This document shows positions 52,652 to 62,191 of a stretch of DNA of 64,000 nucleotides, one piece after another. Origin of the DNA: Oceanihabitans sediminis (GTDB taxonomy: Bacteria; Bacteroidota; Bacteroidia; Flavobacteriales; Flavobacteriaceae); NCBI RefSeq assembly GCF_003337215.1, contig NZ_QPIG01000001.1:620001-684000 (forward strand). Reading direction: 5' to 3'. The first letter of the stretch is position 1; every line of letters starts with the position of its first letter. The translations under genes were made by a program, and so were the position numbers. The notes beneath the pieces are model-generated. The model was not told the DNA's origin. It saw only the letters and a program-made list of their open reading frames with translations, and did no database searches.

Positions 52652-54286
52652 TTATTTTAAATAGCTTTGATATTTTGAAGGTTTTGCTAGAATTTGAGTT
52701 GCGGTTTTAATTTCTTCATTATGAATTTTATAGTATTCATATAAGCCTTCTCTGTAAACATTTCTTTTCACGATTTCGTCTGTTAATAAACCAAGAATTT
52801 GTTCTTTGTTTTTGTCTATAGCTTTGTTTTTAGACTGGTTTAAATTATTTATTAACGTGTTGTAATCTTTTTGAATATCTGTATCTAGCTCTTCTTTTTC
52901 AGCTTCTATTAAAACCTCTGCTAATGCTTTTTCGGTTTTTGTTTCAAAATTAAAATCTGAAGCATTTACATAGTTTTTAAAGTCAGTAAAATCGGCATCT
53001 GTTAGTTTAAAACTATTAATATCTTCTATATTGTTTTTGTAATAATATTCGGTTGCATAATCAAATATTAAGAAGTTACCGCTTATGGCTTTGGTGATAG
53101 GTGAAAGTTTAGAATTATCTAGGTTTTCATCTGGTAAAACGCCTCCTCCATCAAAAACTTTTCTACCGTTTTTGGTTTTGAAAACATGATAATTTTCTTG
53201 TTTTACACGAGTGGCATTTCCTTCTTCATCTCTATTCCAATAATCTAGTGCTTGAATACATCTTCCGGATGGCGTATAATATCTAGAAATAGTTACTTTT
53301 AATTGTGTACCATAAGTTAATAATTTAGGCCTTTGAACCAATCCTTTTCCAAAACTTCTAGAACCTACAATAACAGCTCTGTCAAGGTCTTGTAGCGATC
53401 CTGAAACAATTTCACTTGCTGATGCGCTATTTCCGTTTATTAAAACCACCAAAGGAATTTCTGTATCTAAAGGTTCTTTTTGGGTGTAGTAGGTTTTGTT
53501 ATACTTTTTTACCTTAGATTTTGTAGTAACTACCAATTGCCCTTTAGGAACAAAAAGGTTTACAATATTCACTGCTTCACTTAGTAATCCTCCAGGATTG
53601 TTTCTTAAATCTAAAATAATATTTTCTGCTCCTTGCGCTTTTAAATCTTTTAAAGCATAAGAAGTTTGACTTGTAGTTTTGGTATTGAATTTACTTAATA
53701 CAATATAGCCTGTTTTATCGTTTATCATAGAAAAGTGAGGCACAGCATCAATTTCTATTTCAGAACGCTTAATAGTGGCTGTATTTTCTTTTCCAAGCCT
53801 TAAATAGGTAACATCTACAGTTGAGTTTGGTGCTCCTTTAAGTAAGTTTACTGCGTCATCTTTATAATCTTCAATAGAAACCCCATTGATTTTAATTATT
53901 TGGTCACCTGCTTTTAATCCTGCTTTGTCTGCTGGATAATCTTTATATGGTTCTATAATAATTAATTTATCTTTTAAAGTTCTAATGTTTGCTCCTATTC
54001 CTGTATAGTCTCCGGTACGTTTAATACGCTCTGCTTCTACGTCTTGTTCGTTATAAAATTGGGTATACGGATCTAAGTTGTTAAGCATGCTTTTTATAGC
54101 AGAATCCATTAGTTCACCAGGATTGGTTTCATCTACATAATTCATGTTTAGCTCTTTAAACAGTGTTGTAAAAATTTCAATCTGTTTAGCTATTTCAAAA
54201 AAGTCATTTTTAAATGCAGATCCGGTAAATAGAATACTTGCCGCAAATATTGGAATAAGTATTCTTCTAGTAAGTAGTTTTTTCAT
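52652..54286 (-). CDS. S41 family carboxy-terminal processing protease (CtpA-like)
   Basis: A 544-residue exported serine protease. It has an N-terminal signal or membrane anchor (residues 7-25), a PDZ domain around 85-165 (GIGANIRTLKDKLIIIEPYKDYPADKAGLKAGDQI), then the S41 catalytic domain with Ser289 in NGNSASASEI and Lys314 in GSRSFGKGLVQ, spaced 25 residues as in Prc. A C-terminal helical domain (residues 400-544) is typical of the family. It is 5 bp from the DUF4349 gene in the rnpA unit. Confidence 0.94.
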   Translation of the reverse strand: MKKLLTRRILIPIFAASILFTGSAFKNDFFEIAKQIEIFTTLFKELNMNYVDETNPGELMDSAIKSMLNNLDPYTQFYNEQDVEAERIKRTGDYTGIGANIRTLKDKLIIIEPYKDYPADKAGLKAGDQIIKINGVSIEDYKDDAVNLLKGAPNSTVDVTYLRLGKENTATIKRSEIEIDAVPHFSMINDKTGYIVLSKFNTKTTSQTSYALKDLKAQGAENIILDLRNNPGGLLSEAVNIVNLFVPKGQLVVTTKSKVKKYNKTYYTQKEPLDTEIPLVVLINGNSASASEIVSGSLQDLDRAVIVGSRSFGKGLVQRPKLLTYGTQLKVTISRYYTPSGRCIQALDYWNRDEEGNATRVKQENYHVFKTKNGRKVFDGGGVLPDENLDNSKLSPITKAISGNFLIFDYATEYYYKNNIEDINSFKLTDADFTDFKNYVNASDFNFETKTEKALAEVLIEAEKEELDTDIQKDYNTLINNLNQSKNKAIDKNKEQILGLLTDEIVKRNVYREGLYEYYKIHNEEIKTATQILAKPSKYQSYLK

Positions 54287-54291
54287 CTGTA

Positions 54292-55110
54292 TTATTTTTT
54301 ATTTTTCTTATGAAGCCACCTTCTAAAGAAAAAGATAACAATAAGTGCTATAAGAATAAAAGGCCATATATATAATATACCTAGAAAGAATAAAGATATA
54401 CCATTAAAACCAGATTTAACAGCATTCCACATTTTTGTTCCGTAGGAAACGGTTACACCAGTTTCTGCTGTTTGTTTATAAAATTCGATATTTAGCGTAC
54501 TTAAAGAAACTCTGTTTTGTAAGTACTTTAATCGGCCTTGTTTGGCTTCAATTTCTTCTCTAATAGCTGAAAGTTCTCTTTCTATTTCTAGAATTTCTTT
54601 TACATTTTTAGCTTTTGAAAGAAGTTCTAGATATCTAGTTTCTAATGTTTTTTTCGCTTTTAAACGTGCTTCAATATCTATAAATTCTTCGGTTACATCT
54701 TTTGAAGAAATACGTTTGGTATCAAAATAAGCAACATGATTGCTTATAGAATCTATAGTTTTTTGAAAATTACTAGAAGGCATTCTAATAATTAAATTTC
54801 TACTTATAGTATTGTAAGATTTACTAGCATTATCATCTTGTATAAAACCTTCGTTTGCTTTTACAAATTGAATAATTTGTTGGTAGGTTTTTTCTAAATC
54901 TTGTGTTTGAAAACGTAGGTAAGATTCTTTTATTAGCTTTTGCTCCATTTCATTTGGGGTAGCTTGAATATTTCCGTTTGGAAAAGCTTCCTTTTCTATA
55001 ACCATTTCTTTTACTTCGAAATCATCGTAAGAGCTTTCAGATTTGCTACTTCCGGTATTAGAACATGCTAATGGAAGGATAAGTATAAAAATGGATATTA
55101 GAAATTTCAT
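54292..55110 (-). CDS. DUF4349 domain lipoprotein
   Basis: A 272-residue lipoprotein; signal MKFLISIFILILPLACSNTG with the lipobox Cys at 16. The DUF4349 pattern runs from EQKLIKESYLRFQTQDLEKTYQQIIQFVKANEGF through DVTEEFIDIEARLKAKKTLETRYLELLSKAKNVKEILEIERELSAIREEIEAKQGRLKYL (described here by its ends only; it is a coiled coil, near 130-200). One C-terminal membrane helix follows (about 245-265) with a basic tail RRWLHKKNKK. It overlaps rnpA by 4 bp. Confidence 0.88.
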   Translation of the reverse strand: MKFLISIFILILPLACSNTGSSKSESSYDDFEVKEMVIEKEAFPNGNIQATPNEMEQKLIKESYLRFQTQDLEKTYQQIIQFVKANEGFIQDDNASKSYNTISRNLIIRMPSSNFQKTIDSISNHVAYFDTKRISSKDVTEEFIDIEARLKAKKTLETRYLELLSKAKNVKEILEIERELSAIREEIEAKQGRLKYLQNRVSLSTLNIEFYKQTAETGVTVSYGTKMWNAVKSGFNGISLFFLGILYIWPFILIALIVIFFFRRWLHKKNKK

Positions 55111-55490
55111 GAATTATTGTTTTTGGTTTTTACTAAAAATTTATCAAACATCTTTTTAGTTGCAGCTTCTACTTCTATAAAAGTAGGTTTTTCTTTACCT
55201 ACATACAAAATCATAAACGCATATTGTGTAGATATGTTGTTAGAAACCAAATGCTTGTTAAGTCTGTAAGCTTCCCGCATTAATCGTTTTATTCTAATTC
55301 TATCTACTGCTTTTTTAAAATTTCGTTTTGGTACAGAAACACCAGTTTTTAAGGAAACTGCATCTTGAAAAGTAGTTTTTAAAAATACTAGTCGCAAAGG
55401 ATATGCCGAAACAGATTTTCCTTCAGTAAAAAGTTTAGTAATAAGCTTTTCACTTTTAAGTTTTTCGGATTTGTTATAAGTAAATTTCAA
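55107..55490 (-). CDS. rnpA: Ribonuclease P protein component
   Basis: A basic protein of 127 residues that helps RNase P RNA process tRNA 5' ends. It has KSEKLKSEKLITKLFTEGKSVSAYPLRLVFLK at the start and the RNP-R signature KKAVDRIRIKRLMREAYRLNK. No ATG is available: two TTG codons are possible, at 55511 and at 55490. I use the second (LKFTYNKSEKLKSEKL), which matches where homologues begin. rnpA sits away from dnaA/rpmH, as is usual in Bacteroidota, and heads the unit rnpA-DUF4349-S41. Confidence 0.9.
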   Translation of the reverse strand: MKFTYNKSEKLKSEKLITKLFTEGKSVSAYPLRLVFLKTTFQDAVSLKTGVSVPKRNFKKAVDRIRIKRLMREAYRLNKHLVSNNISTQYAFMILYVGKEKPTFIEVEAATKKMFDKFLVKTKNNNS

Positions 55491-55523
55491 ACAATTAATT
55501 TTAGTCTTCAAAGGTAATGAAAT

Positions 55524-55556
55524 AAAAAAACCACTTAACAGCTATTTAAGTGGTTT
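55524..55556 (-). terminator. Terminator of the M1 peptidase gene
   Basis: Arms AAACCACTTAA / TTAAGTGGTTT with a 7-base loop, then seven T on the minus strand. It lies 26 bp beyond the stop of the M1 peptidase gene and shortly before rnpA. Confidence 0.85.
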
Positions 55557-55581
55557 TAAAAAATTATTTAAATAGAAGTAT

Positions 55582-57396
55582 TTACTTCATATTGTTTTCT
55601 TTATTGATATCTGCTATCATTTCTGTTGGGTCTATTTGAACACTTTTAACTGCTTTTGAAGCTTCAAAAGTATAGGTTGGATATGCCCAAGCCCAATCTG
55701 CTTTAATAGTTGCGTTTGTTGGTTTTTCACCACGCATCATTTGTAAAGGAATGTAAATATCTTCTGTAGTTCCATCTGTATAAGTAACGGTTAGATCTAT
55801 AGGCATTGGCATAAGACCAATTCTTTCTAGTGTTACTTTGTTTCCTTCAATATCTTTTACAGCATAATCTATCGTGTTGGTAGTTTGTGTAAAATCTATT
55901 AAATACCAGTTTAGTTCTAATCCAGAAACTTTTTCAGCTGTACGGATGAAGTCTATTGGTCTAGGATGTGTAAACGCGAAATCATTGAAATACTTTTTAA
56001 GTGTTTTCTGAAGGTTTTCTTCTCCAATAATATATCCTAATTGTCCTAAGAAAACAGCTCCTTTACTATAAGCTGAAGCACCGTATGCTGTATTAAAATT
56101 ATAACGATCTGCATGTGTAGAAAGTGGCTGTTCAACTCCTGAAGTAGCTAATCTTATATAGCTTTTATAAGATCCTTCTAAAGGATTTTCTTGTTGATAA
56201 TCCATTACATGATCCATTGCTAAATCGCTTATATAACTTGTAAAACCTTCGTCCATCCATTCGTGTTTAGACTCGTTTGTAGCAAGTAAGAATTGAAACC
56301 AAACGTGAGCAATTTCATGAGCAGTTACCCCTACAAGACTTCCAAAGGAACGTTGTCCTGTAATTAAAGTACACATGGCATACTCCATTCCGCCATCTCC
56401 TCCTTGAATAACAGAGTATTGATCGTAAGGATACTTACCGATCTTTTCAGAGAAAAAATTCATTAAATCGGCTGTTTTTGGCTGTAAATCTTTCCAATAT
56501 TGTAAATGTTCTTCCGATAAATCTTTCTTGTAATAGAAGTTTAATAAAGGTCCGTTAGGCATTTGTAAAGTATCATGAATATAATCTGGATCTGCTGCCC
56601 AAGTAAAATCATGAACTTCTGGAGCATAATAACGAAGCGTTTTTTTGTTTCCTTTTATTTCTGGTTCCCCTTGTAAATATCCTGTTCCGCCAACTACATA
56701 ATCTTTATCAATAGTTAGGTTTACTGTATAATTACCCCAAACACCATGGAATTCTCTTCCAATATAAGGGTCTGCGTGCCATCCTTCAAAATCGTATTCG
56801 GCTAATTTAGGATACCATTGCGACATAGATAATGCTACTCCTTCTTTACTATTTCTTCCAGAACGACGTATTTGTACAGGTACTTGCGCATCATAAACCA
56901 TATCGAAAGTTACTTTTTCTCCTGGTTGAATTGGTTCTGCTAAGTCTACTTCTAGAATAGTACCAACTGTTTCATATTTTAACGGCGTACCGTTTTGTTT
57001 TAGAGAAGAAACTTTAATGTAACCAATTTCATCCGGACTTAATTTGCTAATTCTGTCTCCTACTCTTTTGTCTGGATCTGCAATTGTACGGGAACGTACA
57101 TCCATTTCACTTCCTGGTTGAAAAGCATTAAAGAATAAATGATAATAAACTCTATTTATAACATCTGGAGAGTTGTTTGTATAAACTAAGTTTTGTGTTC
57201 CTTTATATTGATATTTATTTACATCCATATCAATATCCATGTTGTATTCTACATGTTGTTGCCAATAGGTAGATTTCACATTAGAATTTGTTGAAACAGC
57301 CGGTGTTAATGGTGTTAAAGGAGTGGATGTAGTGGTACTTGTAGTACCACATGAAACCAAACTCAACCCAAAAACAAGTAGAAGTAATTTTTTCAT
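55582..57396 (-). CDS. M1 family metallopeptidase, lipoprotein
   Basis: A 604-residue exported peptidase; signal MKKLLLLVFGLSLVSCGTTS with lipobox Cys16. The zinc motif HEIAHVWFQFLLATNESKHEWMDEGF (HExxH-x18-E) is near residue 352, and the upstream GGDGGMEYAMCTLITG takes the place of the GxMEN exopeptidase motif, with Tyr-Ala rather than Asn. This is common in bacterial M1 members of the TonB-independent type. It probably cleaves peptides at the outer membrane. It lies after the S8 gene, with a terminator between. Confidence 0.92.
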   Translation of the reverse strand: MKKLLLLVFGLSLVSCGTTSTTTSTPLTPLTPAVSTNSNVKSTYWQQHVEYNMDIDMDVNKYQYKGTQNLVYTNNSPDVINRVYYHLFFNAFQPGSEMDVRSRTIADPDKRVGDRISKLSPDEIGYIKVSSLKQNGTPLKYETVGTILEVDLAEPIQPGEKVTFDMVYDAQVPVQIRRSGRNSKEGVALSMSQWYPKLAEYDFEGWHADPYIGREFHGVWGNYTVNLTIDKDYVVGGTGYLQGEPEIKGNKKTLRYYAPEVHDFTWAADPDYIHDTLQMPNGPLLNFYYKKDLSEEHLQYWKDLQPKTADLMNFFSEKIGKYPYDQYSVIQGGDGGMEYAMCTLITGQRSFGSLVGVTAHEIAHVWFQFLLATNESKHEWMDEGFTSYISDLAMDHVMDYQQENPLEGSYKSYIRLATSGVEQPLSTHADRYNFNTAYGASAYSKGAVFLGQLGYIIGEENLQKTLKKYFNDFAFTHPRPIDFIRTAEKVSGLELNWYLIDFTQTTNTIDYAVKDIEGNKVTLERIGLMPMPIDLTVTYTDGTTEDIYIPLQMMRGEKPTNATIKADWAWAYPTYTFEASKAVKSVQIDPTEMIADINKENNMK

Positions 57397-57415
57397 TTTG
57401 TTAAATTTAATTAAT

Positions 57416-57447
57416 AAAAAAAGGCATCAAAAAAAGTTGATGCCTTT
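57416..57447 (-). terminator. Terminator between S8 and M1 peptidase genes
   Basis: Arms AAAGGCATCAA / TTGATGCCTTT followed on the minus strand by T7. It lies 18 bp past the S8 stop and only about 20 bp before the M1 start, so M1 expression depends on read-through or on a promoter within the hairpin flank. Confidence 0.82.
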
Positions 57448-57464
57448 AAGATTATAAAAGATTA

Positions 57465-59069
57465 TTATTTAGATAATTGATCTGCCATAATTAAAGCATT
57501 GTAAGCATTTACAACTCTTCCAGATTTTGAAATATCTGAAAAAGGCTTCACATTTGAAGAATCTCCTCCAACAACCACTTTCGTTGTTAATGGTAAACCA
57601 GATTCTAAAATCACTTGCTTTACTTGCGCTGCAGTTAATTTTGGATAGTAAGAACGTACTAAAGCAACAACACCAGCAACACCTGGAGCAGCCATAGAAG
57701 TTCCGCTAATAGCTTTATATTCGTTTTCTGGGAATGTAGAATAGATTGCAGAACCAGGAGCAAATACATCTACGTTTTTCTTTCCGTAGTTAGAGAAACT
57801 AGAAACCATACTAGAACCGTATTTAGAAGTTAATGCACCAACTCTGATATACGTGTCAGACACTTCAACAAAATTCACATTATCGTCTGGGAAGTTAGGT
57901 TCTACATCAATATTTTCGCTTGAGTTACCTGCTGCATGTACAAATACTACATCGTTATCTGAAGCGTATTTAATTGCATCTCTTACTTTATCTGCATGTG
58001 GAGAGAAAGATTTTCCGAAACTTCCGTTAATAACTTTAGCACCGTTATCTACTGCATAACGAATAGCTAATGCAACATCTTTATCGTACTCATCTCCATT
58101 AGGTACTGCTCTAATAGACATGATTTCAACGTTGTTTGCAACACCATTCATTCCAATGCCGTTATCGCGCATAGCAGCAATAATTCCTGCAACGTGTGTA
58201 CCGTGAGATTCGTCTTTCTTTACTGGTTTTACGTTATTGTCTCCGTATCCAATTTCAGAAAAATCATTGATATCATCCCCTGTAGTTCTTCCGTTGAAGT
58301 CTACATTTAAAAGGAAGTTTAAACGCTCGTTAATACTTACTAAAGCACCGTTAATTTCACCAATTGCTTCTTGTAAAGTTAATCCGTTAGCATTCATTCC
58401 GTTTGCTACTTGAATAGCTTGAGATAATGCTTCATCTTCTGTTTCAATATTATTAACTTCTTCTAGTGTATAATCTTCTTTACCTAAGTGATTAGCTAAA
58501 GTTTCATTAGCACCTTTTACAGCTTGTGCAATTTGATCGTACTGCGCTTTACGGCCAGTCCATAAATCGTAATCTTCTTCTAATTGAGCTTTTGCAGCTT
58601 CGTAATCTGGGTTTGAAGTATCTCCAGAAGCTACAATTCTTGTGTGCTCTAATTGCTCATCATAAGCTTCTCCTAAGAAATTCCAACCGTGAATATCATC
58701 TACATAACCATTGTTATCATCATCAATTCCGTTTCCAGGAATTTCTCCTTTGTTCGTCCAAATTACACCGTTTAAATCTTCATGATCGATATCGATACCA
58801 GAATCTATTACTGCAACGATTACTTTTTGTCCTTTTTTGTTTTTAATGATTTCTGCATAAGCTTTTTCAACGCTCATTCCAGGAATCGTATCTTTTACAA
58901 GGTCTAAATGTCCCCATTTATTTTTTTCTACATCTGTTAAGTCAGAAACTTTTAATGGTAAAGCATCTATATTTTCAATAGGTGTTGAAAGGATTTCACT
59001 TGTACTTCCACAACCTGTTAAAACAAGTGCAAAGCTCCCTGCAAGTAGGAAGGATTTAATAATTCTCAT
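57465..59069 (-). CDS. S8 family serine peptidase (subtilase), lipoprotein
   Basis: A 534-residue lipoprotein (signal with lipobox LTGC, Cys20). The triad is Asp89 in VIDSGID, His289 in SHGTHVAG and Ser458 in GTSMAAPG, with the oxyanion Asn382 in AAGNSS. An acidic calcium-like loop DDDNNGYVDD follows the Asp motif near 116-125. The Asp-His interval is about 200 residues, instead of the usual few tens, because of a helical insert at about 140-260. No T9SS sorting domain was seen, so it is likely held by its lipid anchor. Confidence 0.94.
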   Translation of the reverse strand: MRIIKSFLLAGSFALVLTGCGSTSEILSTPIENIDALPLKVSDLTDVEKNKWGHLDLVKDTIPGMSVEKAYAEIIKNKKGQKVIVAVIDSGIDIDHEDLNGVIWTNKGEIPGNGIDDDNNGYVDDIHGWNFLGEAYDEQLEHTRIVASGDTSNPDYEAAKAQLEEDYDLWTGRKAQYDQIAQAVKGANETLANHLGKEDYTLEEVNNIETEDEALSQAIQVANGMNANGLTLQEAIGEINGALVSINERLNFLLNVDFNGRTTGDDINDFSEIGYGDNNVKPVKKDESHGTHVAGIIAAMRDNGIGMNGVANNVEIMSIRAVPNGDEYDKDVALAIRYAVDNGAKVINGSFGKSFSPHADKVRDAIKYASDNDVVFVHAAGNSSENIDVEPNFPDDNVNFVEVSDTYIRVGALTSKYGSSMVSSFSNYGKKNVDVFAPGSAIYSTFPENEYKAISGTSMAAPGVAGVVALVRSYYPKLTAAQVKQVILESGLPLTTKVVVGGDSSNVKPFSDISKSGRVVNAYNALIMADQLSK

Positions 59070-59091
59070 AGTTTAGTTTTAGTTTATTTAT

Positions 59092-59949
59092 TTATAAAAT
59101 GTCATTACATGTAAAAACCTTATCTAGTCGCACGCCTTTTTCGGTGTGTTTTACTGTAATGATTTCATTCTGTGCGTCGTGCTCCAAAAATAAGTAATAA
59201 TTATTATCTGCTGCCAAATTGAGGAAAGTTTCTTTTTCATCAAGTGTTAGCAAAGGTCTTGTGTCATAGCCCATTACAAAAGGTAGCGGTAAATGCCCAA
59301 CAGTAGGTAGTAAGTCTGCCATAAAACAAATGGTTTTTCCTTTGTAGTTAATCATAGGAATCATTTGTTTATCTGTATGCCCATTTGCAAAGAAAATATC
59401 AAAACCTAATTCTGAATTTTTTAGAATTGTTTCGTTTGGAAGCGAAGTAAATTTTAAATGTCCACTTTCTTCCATAGGAAGTATATTCTCTTTTAAAAAA
59501 GAAGCTTTTTCGCGATTATTAGGTTTGGTTGCCCATTCCCAATGGTTTTTGTTGCTCCAAAAGTTTGCGTTTTTAAAAGCTGGCTCGTAACCTGTTCTAT
59601 CTTTATTCCATTGAATACTTCCTCCGCAATGATCAAAATGTAAATGCGTCATGAATACATCTGTGATATCATCTCGATGAAAACCGTGTGCCTTTAGGGA
59701 TTTATCTATACTATCATCTCCCCACAGGTGGTAATAACCAAAGAATTTTTCGCTTTGCTTATCTCCCATTCCTGTATCTATTAGGGTTAAACGATTTCCG
59801 TCTTCAATTAATAAACAACGTGCTGCAATATCTATCATATTGTTAGCATCTGCCGGATTGGTTCTTGTCCATAAAGATTTTGGTACTACACCAAACATAG
59901 CACCACCATCTAACTTAAAATTTCCAGAGTTTATAGGGTATAATTTCAT
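59092..59949 (-). CDS. MBL-fold metallo-hydrolase
   Basis: A 285-residue cytoplasmic-looking protein. The zinc motif THLHFDHCGG near residue 112, an earlier LIDTGMGDKQSEKFFGYY, and later ANGHTDKQMIPMINYKGKTICFMADL complete the metallo-beta-lactamase fold. The layout is like the lactonase/aryl hydrolase branch (AiiA/PqsE-like), but substrate specificity is not predictable. It is 22 bp before the S8 gene. Confidence 0.9.
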   Translation of the reverse strand: MKLYPINSGNFKLDGGAMFGVVPKSLWTRTNPADANNMIDIAARCLLIEDGNRLTLIDTGMGDKQSEKFFGYYHLWGDDSIDKSLKAHGFHRDDITDVFMTHLHFDHCGGSIQWNKDRTGYEPAFKNANFWSNKNHWEWATKPNNREKASFLKENILPMEESGHLKFTSLPNETILKNSELGFDIFFANGHTDKQMIPMINYKGKTICFMADLLPTVGHLPLPFVMGYDTRPLLTLDEKETFLNLAADNNYYLFLEHDAQNEIITVKHTEKGVRLDKVFTCNDIL

Positions 59950-60221
59950 AAGTGCAAATTACTAAATAAGATGCATAAGTTATAAAACGTTAAGAGTATA
60001 TTAAGAAATTACTTGTTTTTACAAGATTTATTTTTTGTGCTTGTTGAAAAAAGTGTTTCCATATTTTTAATTAATTATAAGAAAATGAAAGACTTATAGT
60101 GCTAAAAACGCCCCGTAATTTTTTTAATTAAAAACATTTTAAGGAATATTTAATTATCATAAAATCAATCAATCTATTTATTAGTTACAATTATTTATTA
60201 TTTTCACAAAAAAACATGTAG

Positions 60222-62075
60222 ATGATAGAATTAGCAGGAATAATCATTTTAGGAATATTGGCACAATGGGTTGCTTGGAAATTTAAGATTCCAGCAATAT
60301 TACCTTTAATTCTAATTGGATTATTAGTAGGTCCTATCGCAGCAGAGTATTTATCTGCAGATGGATCTAAATGGATAGAGCCTGTTTGGGACGGAACCAA
60401 AGGGTTATTTCCTGGAGATGGTTTGTATTATTTTGTATCCTTAGCCATAAGTATTATTCTTTTTGAAGGAGGTTTAACCCTTAAAAGATCTGAAATAAAA
60501 AATGTAGGTCCAGTAATTACTAAGTTAATTACATTAGGTTCTGCAGTTACTTTTTTTGGAGCAGGTATTGTTGCTCATTATGTTTTTGAGCTAAGCTGGG
60601 AGCTATCTTTCTTATTTTCGGGATTGATTATAGTAACAGGACCAACGGTAATTACCCCAATTTTAAGAAATATTCCTTTAAAAAAGGATGTTTCTGCAGT
60701 TCTTAAATGGGAAGGTATTCTTATTGATCCTATTGGAGCTTTGGTTGCCGTTTTGGTATTTGAGTTTATAAGTGTAGGTGGCGAAGGAGGTTTTACTAAA
60801 AACGCTTTAATGGAGTTTGGTAAAATTATACTCTTCGGAACAACTTTCGGGTTTACATTTGCCCATGCTTTAGCTTATGCCATTAACAAGAAATTCATTC
60901 CACATTATCTGCTTAATGTAGTTTCTTTATCTACCGTTTTATTAGTTTTTGTCGAGTCTGAAGTATTTGCTCATGAATCTGGTTTATTGGCTGTAGTGGT
61001 TATGGGAATGGTTTTAGGAAACGGAAAATTAGAAAACATAAAAGAACTACTTTATTTTAAAGAATCTCTGAGTGTTTTATTAATTTCTATACTATTTATC
61101 CTTCTTGCAGCAAACATCGATATGGATGATTTACTGCTTCTTTATAATTGGAAAACAGCAGTATTATTCGCCATAGTAGTGTTTGTAATTAGACCTTTAG
61201 GAGTGTTTTTAAGTACAGCCGGCTCCAAACTCAAATTCAATGAAAAATTATTTATTAGTTGGGTAGGACCACGCGGAATTGTAGCTGCAGGTATAGCTTC
61301 ACTTTTTGGAAGTAAGTTGCTTAAATTAGGTATTCCTGGTGCGGAATATATTACTCCACTAGTGTTTATGATTGTTTTAGGAACGGTTTTATTAAATGCT
61401 ACAACTGCTAGATTATTTGCTAAGATTGTTGGTGTGTTCTTAAAAAAATCGGAAGGTATTTTAATTATTGGAGCTTCCAAAGTTTCTAGGCTATTAGGGC
61501 AATACCTAGAAAATAACGGAAGACATGTTGTGTTAATTGATAGTAACCATAATAATATTGCTAAAGCAAATGCAGTGGGCTTAGAAGCTTTTGGAACTAA
61601 TATTTATTCGGAAACCCTAACCGATAATATTGAGTTGAATGATGTTGGTTATTTAATGGCGTTAACCGGAAACACAGATATTAACAAATACGCAATAAAT
61701 AAATTTAGCAGTCAGTTTGGTGAAAATGGTTCTTTTAGATTGGTTTCTTCAGAAGAAATGCAAGACAAAAATAATACGCCAGAGCAAGGATTGTTTTCAA
61801 GTACCGACGATTTTAATTCTTTAAACGAATTAACTAAAAGATATCCTTCTATTCAAGAAATTGATATTAAGGATACCGAAAATTATAAGTTTTTAATTGA
61901 GATAACGAATAAGGATAAAGACATGATTCCGTTGTTTATTAAAGATGACAAAGGAAATCTAGAAATTATACCTTCTCATAATACTGAGGTTGATGAAGTT
62001 GGTAAGAATTGGAAATTAGTGTATCTTGGGAAAACATTTGAAGAGGAATCTGATGCACAGAAATCGGCCTCTTAA
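60222..62075 (+). CDS. CPA1-type cation:proton antiporter with C-terminal TrkA-N domain
   Basis: A 617-residue inner-membrane protein. The first 400 residues form about 12-13 helices, starting MIELAGIIILGILAQWVAWKFKIPAILPLILIGLLVGP, with conserved ILFEGGLTLKRSEI, LVAVLVFEF, and ISWVGPRGIVAAGIASLFG motifs of Na+/H+ antiporters. From about 412 an RCK/TrkA-N domain follows (ILIIGASKVSRLLGQYLENNGRHVVLIDSNHN), which should sense NAD(H), so gating by redox state or ligand is probable. It is preceded by a 272-bp AT-rich space in which I see no gene. Confidence 0.93.
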   Translation: MIELAGIIILGILAQWVAWKFKIPAILPLILIGLLVGPIAAEYLSADGSKWIEPVWDGTKGLFPGDGLYYFVSLAISIILFEGGLTLKRSEIKNVGPVITKLITLGSAVTFFGAGIVAHYVFELSWELSFLFSGLIIVTGPTVITPILRNIPLKKDVSAVLKWEGILIDPIGALVAVLVFEFISVGGEGGFTKNALMEFGKIILFGTTFGFTFAHALAYAINKKFIPHYLLNVVSLSTVLLVFVESEVFAHESGLLAVVVMGMVLGNGKLENIKELLYFKESLSVLLISILFILLAANIDMDDLLLLYNWKTAVLFAIVVFVIRPLGVFLSTAGSKLKFNEKLFISWVGPRGIVAAGIASLFGSKLLKLGIPGAEYITPLVFMIVLGTVLLNATTARLFAKIVGVFLKKSEGILIIGASKVSRLLGQYLENNGRHVVLIDSNHNNIAKANAVGLEAFGTNIYSETLTDNIELNDVGYLMALTGNTDINKYAINKFSSQFGENGSFRLVSSEEMQDKNNTPEQGLFSSTDDFNSLNELTKRYPSIQEIDIKDTENYKFLIEITNKDKDMIPLFIKDDKGNLEIIPSHNTEVDEVGKNWKLVYLGKTFEEESDAQKSAS

Positions 62076-62112
62076 AAAGTAAATATAGTAGTGTTAATTA
62101 TGTTTATAAACG

Positions 62113-62147
62113 AAAAAAAGATTCCAGCAAAAGCGGAATCTTTTTTT
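62113..62147. terminator. Bidirectional terminator of the antiporter gene and lepA
   Basis: Stem AAAAAGATTCC / GGAATCTTTTT with a 10-base loop, between two convergent genes; it has A and T runs on both sides. Confidence 0.88.
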
Positions 62148-62191
62148 ATTTAAGGACTTTGGTAATCCTCTTATTTTAATTGTTTTTTCGT

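Noticed and set aside
58526-58846. Plus-strand frame of 106 codons within the S8 peptidase gene
   Set aside because: A Leu/His/Arg-rich shadow of the helical insert of the subtilase, with no homology signal.
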